NCBI RefSeq assembly: GCF_048553715.1
Contig: NZ_JBLZNC010000001.1
Span: forward strand, 186,001 to 250,000
Length of the DNA: 64,000 nt
Reading direction: 5' to 3'
DNA from: Sagittula sp048553715
GTDB taxonomy: Bacteria; Pseudomonadota; Alphaproteobacteria; Rhodobacterales; Rhodobacteraceae
Positions 51,339 through 60,237 of the stretch are shown here, one piece after another (the stretch's first letter is position 1; every line of letters starts with the position of its first letter). Position numbers and translations under genes: made by a program. Under the pieces are notes generated by a model that saw only the letters and a program-made list of their open reading frames with translations, ran no database searches and was not told the origin of the DNA.

Positions 51339-51839
51339 ATGATGACCCTTCGCGCCTGCGCCGTTCTGTGCCTAAGCTTGACCGCACCTGCGGCGACCTT
51401 CGCTCAGGAAGTGACCTTTAGCCCTGAGGCCACGATGCAATGCCTGCAAGAGGATCTGACCAACGGGGTGGCCTGTATCGGGGCCTCTGCGGATCAATGT
51501 ATGATCGACACGGACGGGGGCGACACCACCGTTGGCATGGGGGGCTGTCTCGATGCGGAACGCGCCTACTGGGACGCGCGGCTGAACGCGGCCTTTGGCG
51601 CGCGCCTGTCGGAGGCGCAAGAGGCGGATGCCGAGGCGGCCAGCCAGAATGTGAGCGCCCCTTCGCAGGAAACCGCCCTGCGCGAGATGCAGCGCGCGTG
51701 GATCGGCTTTCGGGACAAACGCTGCGCTTGGGCGTCGGCGCTATGGTCCGGGGGAACCGGCGCGGGGCCTGCGACCTTGGGCTGTTTGATGCTGACCACG
51801 GGGGAACAGGCGCTTTATTTGGAAAACTACGTGCGGTGA
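51339..51839 (+). CDS. Secreted DUF1311 / LprI-like protein
   Basis: The 166-residue protein has a signal peptide (cleavage near TFAQ, residue 22) and a C-terminal DUF1311 (lysozyme inhibitor LprI-like) domain: CLDAERAYWDARLNAAF, then ALREMQRAWIGFRDKRC, and a terminal T..R/EQAL.L segment with paired cysteines. LprI-type proteins have been linked to lysozyme inhibition in mycobacteria; many homologues have no known function. AAAGGA precedes the tandem ATG. Its TGA stop overlaps the next start (TGATG), so they are coupled. Confidence 0.8.
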   Translation: MMTLRACAVLCLSLTAPAATFAQEVTFSPEATMQCLQEDLTNGVACIGASADQCMIDTDGGDTTVGMGGCLDAERAYWDARLNAAFGARLSEAQEADAEAASQNVSAPSQETALREMQRAWIGFRDKRCAWASALWSGGTGAGPATLGCLMLTTGEQALYLENYVR

Positions 51840-52507
51840 TGGGAATGCGGCGCCACGGACATCACGCTTTGCATCGAGGTGCTGGGGGACTGCGCCAGAT
51901 CGCGCTGGGCGCGGCGATTGTGATGTTTGGTGCAATGCAAAGCGCGGCGCAGGATGCAGATCCGGCCGAGGATCTGATGCCACTGCCCAGCTTTGCCGAC
52001 TGTATGAACGAAGAAGCCGCGCGGTACGAGCGGGCATTGCGTGCGGCGCAAGGCATGTCCACGCCGCAAAAGTTCGAGATCGGCGATACACGTGGCACCG
52101 GCTACTGCGGATCGGTCGGCTTTGTGCTGTGTGACCGCAAGGGCGATCTGGCCCGCGTGCAAAACTGCCAGTCGCTGTTTGCGCTGGAACAGGATGTGCT
52201 GGCGTCAAAAGTGCGCGCGGGATTGCCGGTGCCAGACGCGCTGGGCGAAACAGGCACGGATGTCGAAAGGGAGCTGTACCAACGGCTCTATGCGCTGGCG
52301 CATGGCTCCTCGGCGGGGCCGGACTGCGCCGGAGACATCCCGCAGCGCCGCACATGGTGCACCGCGTGGGAGGCCAACAACCGGCTGTCCAACGCCATTC
52401 TTGCGTGGCAGCTGGCGCGCTTTCTGGGGGCTGCGGAGCCGGCGGTTGTCGCAGGCTGGGCCGAGACCCCGCCGCCACAGCGGCCACAGGCCCGCGCAAC
52501 AGACTAA
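51839..52507 (+). CDS. Secreted cysteine-containing protein of unknown function
   Basis: The 222-residue protein has an N-terminal signal of about 38 residues (a basic His/Arg-rich start, then IALGAAIVMFGAMQSAAQ). The mature part has paired Cys (ADC, GYCG, LCDR, NCQ, DCA, WCT) and is predicted mainly helical, reminiscent of DUF1311-like proteins such as its neighbour, but I cannot place it. The start overlaps the stop of the upstream DUF1311 gene. Together they look like a co-secreted pair. mccB follows after 22 bases. Confidence 0.6.
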   Translation: MGMRRHGHHALHRGAGGLRQIALGAAIVMFGAMQSAAQDADPAEDLMPLPSFADCMNEEAARYERALRAAQGMSTPQKFEIGDTRGTGYCGSVGFVLCDRKGDLARVQNCQSLFALEQDVLASKVRAGLPVPDALGETGTDVERELYQRLYALAHGSSAGPDCAGDIPQRRTWCTAWEANNRLSNAILAWQLARFLGAAEPAVVAGWAETPPPQRPQARATD

Positions 52508-52529
52508 GGGATCGGGGGAGGAGACAGGG

Positions 52530-54128
52530 ATGAGGTTGAAATCAGCGGTCCTGACGGGATCAGACAGCTACAAAGTAAACCGTGCCGCGCATCTGGAGGC
52601 ATTGGACCAGATCGCCGAGGTCGCAGCCCGTGCGGCACACGGCGGCGGGACCAAATCGCGGGAGCGCCACCTGTCGCGGGGCAAGATGCTGCCACGGGAC
52701 CGCGTGGCCGGGCTGCTTGATCCCGGCACCGCCTTTCTGGAGATCGGCGCATTGGCCGCCCACGGGATGTATGACGATGTCGCCCCCTGCGCGGGGGTGA
52801 TCGCGGGCATCGGACAGGTGCAGGGGCGGCAGGTCATGGTGATCTGCAATGATGCCACTGTGAAGGGGGGCACATATTACCCCATGACGGTGAAAAAGCA
52901 CCTCCGCGCGCAAGAGATCGCCGAGGAATGCGAACTGCCCTGCATCTATCTGGTCGACAGCGGGGGGGCGAACCTGCCCAATCAGGACGAGGTCTTTCCC
53001 GACCGCGACCACTTTGGCCGGATTTTCTACAATCAGGCCCGCATGTCCGCCAAAGGGATCGCTCAGATCGCTGTGGTGATGGGGTCCTGTACGGCGGGGG
53101 GGGCCTATGTGCCCGCCATGTCGGATGTGTCGATCATTGTGCGTGAACAGGGGACGATCTTTCTGGCCGGGCCTCCCTTGGTCAAGGCCGCAACGGGCGA
53201 GGTTGTCACAGCCGAGGATCTGGGCGGCGGGGATGTGCACACGCGCCTGTCGGGGGTGGCGGATTATCTGGCCGATGATGATGCGCATGCTTTGGCCTTG
53301 GCGCGTCGCGCGGTAGGCGCTCTGGGTGGGACGGGTGGCACGGCGCTGCCCACCGGAGAAGAGCCCGCCTTTGACCCCGACGAACTGCTGGGCGTGGTGC
53401 CCGCCGATCTGCGCACGCCCTATGACATTCGCGAGGTGATCGCCCGTCTGGTGGATGGCTCGTACTTTGATGAATTCAAACAGCGTTTTGGCGAAACGCT
53501 GGTCTGTGGCTTAGCCAAACTGCGGGGGATGGACATCGGCATCATCGCCAACAACGGGGTGCTGTTTTCCGAAAGTGCCGCGAAGGGCGCGCATTTCGTG
53601 GAGCTTTGTTCCCAGCGCAAGATCCCGTTGGTGTTCTTGCAGAACATCACTGGTTTTATGGTGGGGCGGAAATACGAAAACGAGGGCATCGCCCGCCACG
53701 GGGCCAAGATGGTGACCGCGGTCGCCAGCACAGCTGTTCCCAAGGTGACCATGCTTGTGGGCGGCTCCTTCGGGGCGGGCAACTACGGGATGGCGGGGCG
53801 CGCCTATCAGCCGCGCTTTTTGTGGACCTGGCCGAACAGCCGCATTTCCGTCATGGGCGGCCCGCAGGCAGCTGGTGTTCTGGCCACGGTCAAACGCGAT
53901 GCCATCGAACGGGCGGGGGGCACATGGTCCGACACGGAGGAGGCGGACTTCAAACGTCCCACGCTGGAGATGTTCGAACGCCAGTCACATCCGCTGTATG
54001 CCACCGCCCGTTTGTGGGACGACGGCATTATCGATCCGCGCAAATCGCGCGACGTTCTGGCGCTGTCGCTGATGGCGGCGCTGAACGCACCGATCGGGGA
54101 CACGCGCTTTGGCGTGTTTCGCATGTGA
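52530..54128 (+). CDS. mccB: Methylcrotonyl-CoA carboxylase, carboxyltransferase (beta) subunit
   Basis: This 532-residue biotin-dependent carboxyltransferase moves CO2 from carboxybiotin to 3-methylcrotonyl-CoA. The crotonase-like N and C halves show ARMSAKGIAQIAVVMGSCTAGGAYVPAMSD and NITGFMVGRKYENEGIARHGAKM..GGSFGAGNYGM, text typical of MCC beta rather than propionyl-CoA carboxylase. GGGGGAGGAG precedes the ATG at 52530. The cluster context (ivd upstream, mccA, lyase and hydratase downstream) supports leucine degradation. The beta and alpha genes are separated by an ASCH-domain gene. Confidence 0.96.
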   Translation: MRLKSAVLTGSDSYKVNRAAHLEALDQIAEVAARAAHGGGTKSRERHLSRGKMLPRDRVAGLLDPGTAFLEIGALAAHGMYDDVAPCAGVIAGIGQVQGRQVMVICNDATVKGGTYYPMTVKKHLRAQEIAEECELPCIYLVDSGGANLPNQDEVFPDRDHFGRIFYNQARMSAKGIAQIAVVMGSCTAGGAYVPAMSDVSIIVREQGTIFLAGPPLVKAATGEVVTAEDLGGGDVHTRLSGVADYLADDDAHALALARRAVGALGGTGGTALPTGEEPAFDPDELLGVVPADLRTPYDIREVIARLVDGSYFDEFKQRFGETLVCGLAKLRGMDIGIIANNGVLFSESAAKGAHFVELCSQRKIPLVFLQNITGFMVGRKYENEGIARHGAKMVTAVASTAVPKVTMLVGGSFGAGNYGMAGRAYQPRFLWTWPNSRISVMGGPQAAGVLATVKRDAIERAGGTWSDTEEADFKRPTLEMFERQSHPLYATARLWDDGIIDPRKSRDVLALSLMAALNAPIGDTRFGVFRM

Positions 54129-54140
54129 ACGGAGACAGCC

Positions 54141-54560
54141 ATGCCCAAACAGACACTACAGCAGATCATCGACGCCAACCCCGAGGCAGAGACCTTTCGT
54201 TTCGGGGACACGCCCAAGCTGTCGGCGCAGATCATCGATCTTGTCCGCTCTGGCAAAAAGACCGCCACGGTGGAGGCGATGCGCGTCTACGGCAAAGGCG
54301 GGGATGCGCTGCCACAGGTCGGGCGGCGCGACGTGGCGCTGAATTGGGATGGCAGTCCCGCCGTGATGGTCGAGACCACCGAGGTCAAGGTGATGCGCTT
54401 TGACGAGATGACCGAGGATCTGGTCACAGCACAGGGAGAGTTCCGTGATCTGGCGCATTGGCGCAAAGCCTACCGCGCGTATTTCTCGCGCAATGGCGGG
54501 GTGAGTGAAGACATGGAAATTATGTGCGAGCGGTTCCGCGTGGTGGAGGACTACGCGTGA
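54141..54560 (+). CDS. ASCH domain protein
   Basis: This 139-residue protein has the ASCH fold signature SGKKTATVEAM (residues 37-47) and a following beta-rich core with a conserved acidic C-terminal EDMEIMCERFRVVE. ASCH proteins bind RNA or act on modified nucleosides; the E. coli YqfB-type member hydrolyses N4-acetylcytidine. Why one lies between mccB and mccA is unknown. GGAGACAGCC precedes the ATG. It ends 24 bases before mccA and is surely co-transcribed. Confidence 0.85.
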   Translation: MPKQTLQQIIDANPEAETFRFGDTPKLSAQIIDLVRSGKKTATVEAMRVYGKGGDALPQVGRRDVALNWDGSPAVMVETTEVKVMRFDEMTEDLVTAQGEFRDLAHWRKAYRAYFSRNGGVSEDMEIMCERFRVVEDYA

Positions 54561-54584
54561 CCGTCACGAGGGGGAGGGGAGACG

Positions 54585-56519
54585 ATGTTTGATACGCTGC
54601 TGATTGCCAACCGTGGAGAGATCGCCTGTCGCATCATACGCACCGCGCGCGCCATGGGGCTGCGCTGTGTTGCGGTGCACAGTGACGTGGATGCGGACGC
54701 CATGCATGTGGCAATGGCGGATATGGCAGTCTGTATCGGGGGGGCTGCGCCCGCGGACAGCTACCTGCGTGCGGATCGCATCATTCAGGCGGCCCGCGAC
54801 ACGGGCGCCGGGGCGATCCATCCCGGCTATGGCTTTTTGTCGGAGAACCCCGATTTCGTCGAACAGGTGGAGGCCGCCGGTCTGGTGTTTGTCGGCCCAT
54901 CGGCGGATGCGATCCGCAAGATGGGGCTGAAGGACGCAGCCAAGCAGTTGATGGAACAGGCAGGCGTGCCTGTGGTGCCCGGCTACATGGGCGACGATCA
55001 AACCCCTGATCTGCTGGCGCTAGAGGCGGAGCGCATCGGCTATCCCGTTCTGATCAAGGCGGTCGCCGGTGGCGGCGGAAAGGGCATGCGGCTGGTCGAA
55101 CGCGCCGGTGATTTCCCCGACGCGCTGGACCGCGCCCGGGCGGAAGCCAAGACCGCCTTTGGCAATGACCGTGTGCTGATCGAGAAATTCATCGAACAGC
55201 CGCGCCACATCGAGGTGCAGGTGTTTGGCGATGGCACGCAGGCGGTGCACCTGTTTGAACGCGACTGCTCGCTCCAGCGCCGTCACCAGAAGGTCATCGA
55301 GGAAGCCCCGGCACCGGGCATGACGCCCGAGATGCGCGCCGCCATGGGGCAGGCCGCTGTGCGCGCCGCCGAGGCGATTGCCTACCGTGGGGCGGGCACC
55401 GTGGAATTCATCGTCGATGGCGCAAACGGTCTGCGGCCCGACGGGTTCTGGTTCATGGAGATGAATACTCGCCTTCAGGTGGAACATCCCGTCACCGAGG
55501 AAATCTGCGGCGTCGATCTGGTGGAATGGCAATTGCGTGTGGCGCTGGGCGAGGCTTTGCCCTGTGCGCAAGACGATCTGTCGATCAAAGGTCACGCTTT
55601 TGAGGCGCGGCTTTACGCCGAGGACGTGCCAGCGGGGTTCCTGCCCGCGACAGGCCAACTGGCCGAGCTGAGCTTCCCCGAAGGCGTGCGCGCCGAAACC
55701 GGCGTGCGCAGCGGCGACCGGATCAGCCCGCATTATGACCCGATGATCGCCAAGCTGGTGGTGCATGGGCCATCGCGAGCGGTGGCCTTGCGCAAGCTGG
55801 CACGCGGCTTGCGGCAGACGCGGGTGGCGGGCACGGTGACAAACCTCGCCTTTCTCGGGGCCTTGGCCGAACACGAGGGGTTCGGGCGTGGGGAGGTGGA
55901 CACCGGCCTGATCGCCCGCGATCTGGACCTGTTGACCGCGCCGACCGAGATCACACCGCAGCACTGGGCCGAGGTCGCCTTGGCCGCGCTGGGCGTGGCG
56001 GCGTCGGGGGACTGGGCGCAGGGGTTCACCCTGTGGCAGCCGCTGCGCCATCACGTGACGTTGACCCACGGTGATGACACGCGACAGGTGAGCGTTGAGA
56101 TCGCGGGCAAATCCGCCTCTGTCGACGTTGCGGGGCAAACGGTGCGTTGCACAGCGTCACCTGCGGGCTGGTTGTTTGACGGCCAACGGGGGCAGGGCGC
56201 CCACATCGGGCCGCAACAGATCACGCTCTTCGCGCGTGAGGGGCTGGTATTCGACCTGCATGATCCACTGGATGCCGAGGGCGATGTGGCGCCGGGTGGC
56301 GCAACATTTGCCCCGATGCCGGGCCGTGTGGTCAGCGTCGATGTGGTGGCAGGGCAAACCGTGCAGGCGGGCGACCGTCTGGCCGTTCTGGAGGCGATGA
56401 AGATGGAGCACAGCCTGACCGCCTTGGCCGATGGCACCGTGGCCGAAGTTCTGGTGGCCGAGGGCGATCAGGTCGAAGCAGGCGCGGCCTTGGTGATGAT
56501 GGAGGAGACAGCCGAATGA
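54585..56519 (+). CDS. mccA: Methylcrotonyl-CoA carboxylase, biotin-containing (alpha) subunit
   Basis: The 644-residue subunit has a biotin carboxylase domain (residues 1-445; LIANRGEIACRI, the ATP-grasp GGGGKGM, and EMNTRLQVEHPVTE) and a linker. A C-terminal biotinyl domain carries biotinylated Lys near 606 in EAMKMEHS. With MccB it carboxylates 3-methylcrotonyl-CoA using ATP and bicarbonate. GGGGGAGGGG lies before the ATG at 54585. Other acyl-CoA carboxylase alpha subunits share the architecture; substrate is assigned by the cluster. Confidence 0.96.
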   Translation: MFDTLLIANRGEIACRIIRTARAMGLRCVAVHSDVDADAMHVAMADMAVCIGGAAPADSYLRADRIIQAARDTGAGAIHPGYGFLSENPDFVEQVEAAGLVFVGPSADAIRKMGLKDAAKQLMEQAGVPVVPGYMGDDQTPDLLALEAERIGYPVLIKAVAGGGGKGMRLVERAGDFPDALDRARAEAKTAFGNDRVLIEKFIEQPRHIEVQVFGDGTQAVHLFERDCSLQRRHQKVIEEAPAPGMTPEMRAAMGQAAVRAAEAIAYRGAGTVEFIVDGANGLRPDGFWFMEMNTRLQVEHPVTEEICGVDLVEWQLRVALGEALPCAQDDLSIKGHAFEARLYAEDVPAGFLPATGQLAELSFPEGVRAETGVRSGDRISPHYDPMIAKLVVHGPSRAVALRKLARGLRQTRVAGTVTNLAFLGALAEHEGFGRGEVDTGLIARDLDLLTAPTEITPQHWAEVALAALGVAASGDWAQGFTLWQPLRHHVTLTHGDDTRQVSVEIAGKSASVDVAGQTVRCTASPAGWLFDGQRGQGAHIGPQQITLFAREGLVFDLHDPLDAEGDVAPGGATFAPMPGRVVSVDVVAGQTVQAGDRLAVLEAMKMEHSLTALADGTVAEVLVAEGDQVEAGAALVMMEETAE

Positions 56520-56550
56520 CCCCGACCACACATCAGACAAAGGATCCGGC

Positions 56551-57219
56551 ATGATCACCCTGCATCACGTGCAATATTCGCGGTCCTTCCGGGTTCTGTG
56601 GCTGCTCGAGGAAATCGGCCTCGACCGTGTCGGCGGGCTGGAGCTGGTCGAACATCGCATCGGCACGCCCGAGATGGCGCAAAGCGATTTGCAGCGGCTG
56701 TCGCCCGCGCTGCGCATTCCGGCGATCGAGACGTCGGACGGCGTGCGTATGTCTGAATCCGGAGCCATCGTGCAATATCTGACAGCGCGTTATGCGCCTG
56801 ACCTCGCACGGCCTGCGGACCATCCCGAAGGCCCCGCCTACCTGCAATGGCTGCATTACGCGGAAACGCAGGCCAGCCTGATCGAGAACCTGAACCTGCA
56901 GATGGTGTTTCTGCGCCCGCCCGCCAAGCCTTCGCCTGTGGTGGTGAAACTGCAAGTGGCGCGCCTGCGCCAGACCTTGCGCGGGTTGGAGAAGGCCATG
57001 CAATCTGACTGGCTCTTGGCCAGCGGGTTCAGTGCGGCTGATATCATGCTTGGGTTCAACCTGTTTGCCGCGCCGTTTTTCGTGCGCATGGACGAGTTTC
57101 CCAAGCTCAACGCTTACGTCGCGCGGATGCAGGCGCGGCCTGCCTATCAGCGCTGTGTTGAACGCGAAGGGCCGCAGCGGTTTTACGCGCAGGATTTCTA
57201 TCCTGTGCCCGAGGCCTGA
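56551..57219 (+). CDS. Glutathione S-transferase family protein
   Basis: This 222-residue protein has an N-terminal thioredoxin-fold domain (VQYSRSFRVLWLLEEIG, then IPAIET and SESGAIVQYL, the glutathione-binding motif) and a helical C-terminal domain ending LNAYVARMQARPAYQR. The catalytic residue is probably Ser at about residue 10 (SRS), as in beta/theta-like classes. It sits between mccA and the lyase gene and may detoxify or isomerise a reactive acyl intermediate, but no evidence fixes this. AAAGGAT precedes the ATG. Confidence 0.9.
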   Translation: MITLHHVQYSRSFRVLWLLEEIGLDRVGGLELVEHRIGTPEMAQSDLQRLSPALRIPAIETSDGVRMSESGAIVQYLTARYAPDLARPADHPEGPAYLQWLHYAETQASLIENLNLQMVFLRPPAKPSPVVVKLQVARLRQTLRGLEKAMQSDWLLASGFSAADIMLGFNLFAAPFFVRMDEFPKLNAYVARMQARPAYQRCVEREGPQRFYAQDFYPVPEA

Positions 57220-57246
57220 GCGGCGCAGCATCACGGGAGGGGTGAT

Positions 57247-58095
57247 ATGGACAGGGTCGAGATTTTCGAGGTCGGGCCGCGCGACGGTCTGCAAAACGAA
57301 GCGCGCGCCATCGCGACAGCGGACAAGATCGCGCTGGTTGATTGTTTGTCGCGGGCCGGGTTTGCGCGGATCGAATGTGCCTCCTTTGTCAGCTCCAAGT
57401 GGGTGCCGCAGATGGCCGACAGTGCAGAGGTTCTGGCCGGGATCCGGCGTGCCCCGGGCGTGTCTTATGCCGCTTTGACGCCGAACATGCGCGGCTTTGA
57501 GGGGGCGGTGGCCGCAAAAGTCAGTGAGATCGCTGTATTCGGATCAGCGTCGGAGGGATTCTCCAAGGCCAATATCAACGCGACCGTTGCCGAAGGGTTG
57601 GACCGGTTCGCGCCGGTTTGCGCGGCGGCTGGAGAGGCGGGCTTGCCGGTGCGGGGCTATGTGTCCTGCGTGGTGGAATGCCCCTACGACGGGGCGGTTG
57701 CGCCTGGGGACGTGGCGCGGGTCGTGGCGGCTTTGCGGGATATGGGGTGCTACGAGGTCTCGCTGGGCGACACCATCGGGCGCGGGGCACCGGATGCGGT
57801 AGATCGTATGTTGGCCGCTGTGCTGGACGAGCTTCCCGCCGACCGGCTTGCGGGGCATTTCCACGACACCGCAGGCCATGCGCTGGCCAATATCGAGGTG
57901 GCGCTGGAACGGGGCCTGCAGGTGTTCGATGCGGCTGTGGGTGGCTTGGGCGGCTGTCCCTATGCGCCCGGTGCTGCCGGTAATGTCGCCACGGAACAGG
58001 TGCATGACTTCCTGACCGCCAATGGCTTTGCCACCGGATTGGACCGCGCCGTGCTGACAGAGGCCGCCGCCATGGCGCGGGCCATGCGGCCATGA
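57247..58095 (+). CDS. mvaB: Hydroxymethylglutaryl-CoA lyase
   Basis: This 282-residue TIM-barrel enzyme splits HMG-CoA into acetyl-CoA and acetoacetate, the last step of the leucine route. VGPRDGLQNE (residues 9-18), the metal-binding HFHDTAGHALAN and the Cys-bearing loop GGLGGCPYAPGAAGNVATE are conserved. Length is normal. GGGAGGGG precedes the ATG at 57247. The stop overlaps an ATG (ATGA at 58092), coupling it to the hydratase gene. Confidence 0.96.
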   Translation: MDRVEIFEVGPRDGLQNEARAIATADKIALVDCLSRAGFARIECASFVSSKWVPQMADSAEVLAGIRRAPGVSYAALTPNMRGFEGAVAAKVSEIAVFGSASEGFSKANINATVAEGLDRFAPVCAAAGEAGLPVRGYVSCVVECPYDGAVAPGDVARVVAALRDMGCYEVSLGDTIGRGAPDAVDRMLAAVLDELPADRLAGHFHDTAGHALANIEVALERGLQVFDAAVGGLGGCPYAPGAAGNVATEQVHDFLTANGFATGLDRAVLTEAAAMARAMRP

Positions 58096-58115
58096 CGAAA
58101 CAGGGAAGGCAGGAC

Positions 58116-58898
58116 ATGCAAGAGGTCAAACTGCGCATAGACGCCGATCGGGTGGCATGGATCACCCTTGCGCGGCCGGAAAAACACAACGCCATGTCGG
58201 CGCGGATGATGACAGAGCTGGTCGACGCCGCCGCGCAGGTTGCGGCCGACCCGTCCGTACGTGTGGTGGTGCTGGAGGCCGAAGGGGCAAGTTTCTGCGC
58301 CGGGGGTGATCTGGCATGGATGCGTGCGCAGTTCGATATGGATCGCGCCACCCGCATTCGGGAATCGGGTCGCATTGCCGAGGCGCTCGGGGCGCTCTAC
58401 CGGTTGCCGCAGCCTTTGATCGGACGGGTGCAGGGCAATGCCTTTGGTGGCGGGTTGGGGCTGATATCTGTTTGTGATGTGGCCGTTGGTGTCAGCGAGG
58501 CCAAGTTCGGCCTGACCGAAGTGCGTCTGGGCCTGATCCCCGCCAATATCGGGCCCTATGTTGTGGCGCGACTTGGTGGCCGCGCGGCGGGGCAGGTGTT
58601 TATGAATGCGCGGATATTCACAGGCAGTGAGGCGGTGGCGCTGGGGCTTTTGAACCGCGCAGTCGCAGCGGACGAGCTGGACGCCGCGATCACCGCCGAG
58701 CTGCGCCCGTATCTGGACTGCGCGCCCGGGGCGGTTGCGGATGCGAAACGGTTGCTGCGCCGGTTGTCCGGCGAGGTGGCGCAGGCGGATGTGGACATGG
58801 CCATCGCGGCACTGGCAGACCGTTGGGAGACCGAGGAAGCGCGCGCCGGCATCGAGGCCTTCTTCGAGAAACGCGATCCGCCTTGGCGGCAGGGCTGA
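58116..58898 (+). CDS. Enoyl-CoA hydratase family, probable methylglutaconyl-CoA hydratase
   Basis: This 260-residue crotonase-fold protein has RPEKHNAMSARMM and the oxyanion-hole motifs ASFCAGGDLAWM and NAFGGGLGLISVCD. As the only hydratase in the cluster it most likely hydrates 3-methylglutaconyl-CoA to HMG-CoA. The ATG at 58116 has AAGGCAGGAC upstream and yields the expected N-terminus; the ATG at 58092, overlapping the lyase stop, would add 8 residues. It is the last gene of the leucine cluster. Confidence 0.9.
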   Translation: MQEVKLRIDADRVAWITLARPEKHNAMSARMMTELVDAAAQVAADPSVRVVVLEAEGASFCAGGDLAWMRAQFDMDRATRIRESGRIAEALGALYRLPQPLIGRVQGNAFGGGLGLISVCDVAVGVSEAKFGLTEVRLGLIPANIGPYVVARLGGRAAGQVFMNARIFTGSEAVALGLLNRAVAADELDAAITAELRPYLDCAPGAVADAKRLLRRLSGEVAQADVDMAIAALADRWETEEARAGIEAFFEKRDPPWRQG

Positions 58899-59298
58899 CC
58901 CACATGGAATCAGCCAAGGCGCGGGGCAGGGCGCCTTGCCCCTGATCGCCACGCAAACGGGCAAAGAGCCGTGCGCGACGACATACCGCGCCCGGCGCAG
59001 TCAGGGCGGCGGTCAAGGTCGCAATGGCTGGCGCAGGGGCGTTTGCCCACAGGCGCCAATCCGGTAAGGCCTTGAGACTAAACGCCGGCGCAGCGATTGC
59101 CGGGTTCCTGTTAGCGCTACCCGACAAAATCGCTTGGTCAAATCTTGCCGAAATCGGGGCGGAACCTGTTTATTATCAATCTTTTGAATATGGGTAGCGC
59201 TTGTTGACCCTGAGGGGCTGCAGCGATAAGTCGACAACGGACAAAAGCCACACTTGCACCCCGTGCAGTGCGCGCCCCCGTAATTGAGGAGCTGCCTC
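58899..59298. other. Intergenic region before the nuo operon
   Basis: These 400 bases separate the leucine cluster from nuoA. The first half is GC-rich with open frames on both strands that lack start signals and family likeness. The second half (from about 59150) is richer in AT and is the expected place for the nuo promoter; TTGACC at 59204 has only a poor -10 partner at 17 bases. I see no RNA gene or repeat in it. Confidence 0.5.
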
Positions 59299-59664
59299 GT
59301 GGAAGACATGCTGCGGGAATACCTGCCAATCTTGGTTTTTCTGGCCATTGCCATTGTGATCGGCCTTGTGTTCATATTTGCGGCGATCTTGGTCGCTGTG
59401 CGCAATCCCGACCCTGAGAAAGTGTCGGCCTACGAGTGTGGCTTTAACGCATTTGATGACGCGCGGATGAAGTTCGACGTGCGATTCTATCTTGTGTCGA
59501 TCCTGTTCATCATCTTTGACCTCGAAATCGCGATGCTGTTCCCCTGGGCCGTGGCCTTTCAGGGGCTGAGCGATGTGGCGTTCTGGGCGATGATGGTGTT
59601 CCTGGGCGTGTTGACCGCAGGCTTTGCCTACGAATGGAAGAAAGGGGCACTGGAATGGGAGTGA
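59299..59664 (+). CDS. nuoA: NADH-quinone oxidoreductase subunit A
   Basis: This 121-residue membrane subunit of complex I has three transmembrane segments and the signature ECGF followed by FDVRFYLVSILFIIFDLEIAMLFPW. The start is GTG at 59299: GAGGAG lies 7 bases before it and the encoded MEDMLREYLPIL is the usual Rhodobacterales N-terminus. ATG 59308 would cut three residues. It begins the nuo operon; its TGA overlaps an ATG at 59664 within nuoB. Confidence 0.97.
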   Translation: MEDMLREYLPILVFLAIAIVIGLVFIFAAILVAVRNPDPEKVSAYECGFNAFDDARMKFDVRFYLVSILFIIFDLEIAMLFPWAVAFQGLSDVAFWAMMVFLGVLTAGFAYEWKKGALEWE

Positions 59665-60188
59665 TGACGGGCGTGAATACCGCTGGCGGTGATCGTGAAC
59701 ACGCCACCCAGGCCCTGAATGCCGAGCTGCAGGACAAGGGGTTCTTGCTGACCTCGACCGAGGATATCATCAACTGGGCGCGCACCGGTTCGTTGCACTG
59801 GATGACCTTTGGCCTTGCCTGCTGCGCGGTCGAGATGATGCATACCTCTATGCCGCGCTACGATCTGGAACGCTTTGGCACCGCGCCGCGGGCCTCGCCG
59901 CGCCAGTCGGACCTGATGATCGTGGCCGGGACGCTGACCAACAAGATGGCGCCCGCGCTGCGCAAGGTCTACGACCAGATGCCGGAGCCGCGCTATGTGA
60001 TCTCCATGGGCAGCTGTGCCAACGGTGGCGGCTACTACCATTATTCCTACTCCGTGGTGCGTGGCTGCGACCGGATTGTGCCTGTGGACGTCTACGTCCC
60101 CGGCTGCCCGCCCACGGCGGAGGCGCTGGTTTACGGGATCATGGCCCTGCAAAAGAAAATGCGCCGCACCGGCACGTTGGTGCGCTGA
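59655..60188 (+). CDS. nuoB: NADH-quinone oxidoreductase subunit B
   Basis: This 177-residue subunit carries the N2 iron-sulfur cluster next to the quinone site. Its ligands are Cys56-Cys57 (GLACCAVEM), Cys121 (GSCANGG) and Cys151 (VPGCPPT), all present. The start at 59655 has AAAGGGG upstream; ATG 59664, overlapping the nuoA stop as TGATG, is an equally credible alternative and gives 174 residues. Very high conservation leaves no doubt on function. Confidence 0.98.
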   Translation: MGVMTGVNTAGGDREHATQALNAELQDKGFLLTSTEDIINWARTGSLHWMTFGLACCAVEMMHTSMPRYDLERFGTAPRASPRQSDLMIVAGTLTNKMAPALRKVYDQMPEPRYVISMGSCANGGGYYHYSYSVVRGCDRIVPVDVYVPGCPPTAEALVYGIMALQKKMRRTGTLVR

Positions 60189-60237
60189 TCTGAAGGACCG
60201 TTGCAGGTCCAAAGGTCGTTGAAGAAAGGTGACCGGA

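Noticed and set aside
58690..59127. 145-codon minus-strand frame before nuoA
   Set aside because: It overlaps the 3' end of the hydratase gene, lacks a ribosome-binding site and shows no recognisable family text.
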